Source: Pontibacillus yanchengensis (GTDB taxonomy: Bacteria; Bacillota; Bacilli; Bacillales; BH030062). From it: a DNA stretch of 64,000 bases. Every line of letters starts with the position of its first letter. The stretch's first letter is position 1. The DNA is taken from NCBI RefSeq assembly GCF_009856295.1, contig NZ_WMEU01000001.1:1240001-1304000 (forward strand). The letters run 5' to 3'. The notes beneath the pieces were generated by a model that was given only the letters and a program-made list of their open reading frames with translations, had not been told where the DNA came from and ran no database searches. A program made the position numbers and the translations under genes. Below are positions 62,625 to 64,000 of this stretch, in pieces.

Positions 62625-62897
62625 AGAACAAAAGCGCAAGCGCCCGTTTAGCGACGTATATGTATGCTGCGGTCCACACGACGTGGGTTGGTTCGATGTT
62701 ACTACGTGATGTAGCGATTTTAATCGAACTTCACCTGATTCCTCAGGAGATAAAGGCAACACGAAAACATGCGTGATTCGATGTTAACTTATCGTACGGA
62801 GGCGAGGGAAGCATACTAGTCGCTGGGCGCTAGCGCTGGACGTGGCCACATCACTTTACCTAAGTTATCCACAACCTCAACCCGTTTATAATTTCCT
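62625..62897 (+). repeat. 270-bp dispersed repeat, long copy
   Basis: AGAACAAAAGCGCAAGCGCC, CCAC-ACGAC-GTGG, GGTTCGAT...ATCGAAC enclosing CTAC-GTGAT-GTAG, TTCACCTGATTCCTCAGGAG, GATAAAGGCAACACGAA, CGCTGGGCGCTAGCGCTGGA and the end GTTTATAATTTCCTA. It lies between convergent yhzD and yhaR. Its central stem differs from other copies by a compensating base-pair change. Confidence 0.85.
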
Positions 62898-62904
62898 ATA
62901 CGAC

Positions 62905-62940
62905 AAGAAAATCCTGGCATATTGCCAGGATTTTCTTCTT
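62905..62940. terminator. Bidirectional terminator before yhaR
   Basis: AAGAAAATCCTGGCA pairs with TGCCAGGATTTTCTT. Confidence 0.85.
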
Positions 62941-63710
62941 TACCTACCTTTGAAATCCGGTTTACGTTTTTGTAAAAACGCCTGAACCCCTTCTTGATGG
63001 TCTTCTGTATTTTTCAAATCAAACTGCCATATTCGTTCTTCTTGCAAAATTTTCGTTAGCTTGTCTAATTCATTTCGATGATACACTTGCTTTGTACCAA
63101 TCATAGCGTGAAGCGGTCTTTGCTGCCATTGACGAGCAAGCTTAAATGCTTCTTCTTCCACATCTTCAGAAGTTACAGAATCTACTAACCCTTCTTCCAA
63201 AGCTTCTTCGCCAGTAAGTGTTTTTCCTTCCCATGCAAAGCGTTTCGCTTGTTGTGTACCTAGACGTTCTTGTAACCAGAAATGGCCCCCTCCATCTGGG
63301 ATTAAACCAATTGCAATAAAGTTCATCGATAACTTCGAAGATTCATGCGCCACAACAAAATCAGTTGATAATGCAAGACTTAATCCTAGACCTACAACAG
63401 GACCATGTACAGCAGATATAACCATCTTCGGCATAAGATAAAACTGAGTCATTACATCCTCAATATCATCCATCACATGCTGAAAAGAGTGTTCTCCTCT
63501 CGTTTCTTCCATCATATTTATATCTCCGCCAGAGCAAAATCCTTTTCCTTCTGCAGAAATCACGACAATTAAATCATCATTCTCTTCAATATCACAAATA
63601 TGATCTTTAAGTTCTTGAAGACTTTCATGATTAAGCGCATTCATTTTATCAGGACGCGTGAGCTTCAGGTGTGATATACCGTTCTCACTCTTTAATGTAA
63701 AATAACTCAT
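62940..63710 (-). CDS. yhaR: Enoyl-CoA hydratase/isomerase family protein YhaR
   Basis: A 256-residue crotonase-fold protein: oxyanion-hole segments VVISAEGKGFCSGGDINMM and VISAVHGPVVGLGLSLALST, then IGLIPDGGGHFWLQERLG. It probably acts in fatty-acid or phenylacetate-type degradation. GGAGG lies 6 bases before the ATG. Unlike lcfB, no FadR site is seen in the 290 bases upstream that lie in the window. Confidence 0.88.
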   Translation of the reverse strand: MSYFTLKSENGISHLKLTRPDKMNALNHESLQELKDHICDIEENDDLIVVISAEGKGFCSGGDINMMEETRGEHSFQHVMDDIEDVMTQFYLMPKMVISAVHGPVVGLGLSLALSTDFVVAHESSKLSMNFIAIGLIPDGGGHFWLQERLGTQQAKRFAWEGKTLTGEEALEEGLVDSVTSEDVEEEAFKLARQWQQRPLHAMIGTKQVYHRNELDKLTKILQEERIWQFDLKNTEDHQEGVQAFLQKRKPDFKGR

Positions 63711-63911
63711 GGTAACCCTCCTACTAAATACTTACCAAGCAAAACACTGGTATAAACTAACTTCTTTATCCCTTTCCATATTTCCTGCTGAAAACAGGAA
63801 AACAAGAGCAGTATTGTTTATCACTAAAAATAAATCATTCATACTCCTGATACAGTTAAGGTGTTAAATAGTGTTTCTAACGTTAGACTTTCTATGAATA
63901 TTTCTCATTAC

Positions 63912-63978
63912 ATAAAAGCCCCATTACCTTGAAGACTTGGATTCAAGATATATTCAAAAGGTGATGGGTCCGATACTT
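63912..63978. repeat. Structured repeat A, second copy
   Basis: GCCCCATTACCTT, loop GAAGACTTGGATTCAAG, then AAGGTGATGGG. The loop is the same as at 8316-8355 and the stem is altered on both sides. It lies in the non-coding stretch 63711-64000 at the window edge. Confidence 0.6.
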
Positions 63979-64000
63979 GAAAAGTGGAAGGGGTTACGGT

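Overview
The window looks like chromosome of a low-GC, endospore-forming, probably halotolerant member of the Bacillaceae (Pontibacillus/Halobacillus/Virgibacillus-like; the genus is an inference). The backbone follows Bacillus subtilis gene order in the comK to yhaR part of the chromosome: comK, yhfN, lcfB (yhfL), lplJ, yhfI, yhfH, hemY-hemH-hemE, pbpF, hmoB (yhgC), yhaA, ecsC-ecsB-ecsA, hit, trpP, yhaH, hpr (scoC), yhaI, yhaJ-like, yhzE-like, prsA, yhaL, yhaM, yhaN, yhaO, yhaP-yhaQ, yhzD, yhaR. Spore-associated small genes (yhzE/YjcZ type, yhaL, a Spo0E-like gene), Hpr and ComK fit a sporulating, competence-capable bacillus. An OpuA-type glycine betaine transporter and two GbsR-family regulators fit osmotic life.

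Region 1-9300 is accessory and partly decayed. It holds a frameshifted quinone oxidoreductase at the left edge, an MFS exporter, an MgtC-like protein, two broken genes for small exported proteins, a c-di-GMP-I riboswitch before a stand-alone CheY-like receiver, a 44-residue secreted peptide gene with its own promoter and terminator, a structured small-RNA candidate, a Spo0E-like gene, a cluster of unknown small genes, comK with a ComK-type box, and a scrap of a second comK tail. Region 9300-24500 holds yhfN, a SCO1 protein, a TrpXYZ-like ABC transporter, lcfB under a perfect FadR operator, a glycine riboswitch controlling a UPF0237/UPF0210 pair, an SDR, lplJ, yhfI, yhfH and a LacI regulator. 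Region 24800-32000 is haem synthesis, PbpF and HmoB. Region 32700-38500 has BdbC, TerC, LiaFSR (without LiaIH), a PAP2 phosphatase and a ferritin-like protein.

Region 38700-64000 is the ecs-hit-trpP-hpr-prsA-yha block. It carries a large unassigned structured RNA between ecsA and hit, a textbook TRAP target over the trpP ribosome-binding site, the opuA operon with a divergent GbsR/OpcR-like regulator, the nuclease genes yhaM, yhaN and yhaO, and the YhaQP exporter.

Two intergenic repeat families stand out. One is a family of about 270 bp, folded, without coding capacity, in at least four long and three partial copies, mostly between convergent genes. The other is a set of degenerate 21-bp-period tandem repeats at four loci, sharing TCGCTCCTAT-type cores at two of them. 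They are the most unusual DNA-level features; the ecsA-hit RNA and the riboswitch-controlled operons are the most interesting functional leads.
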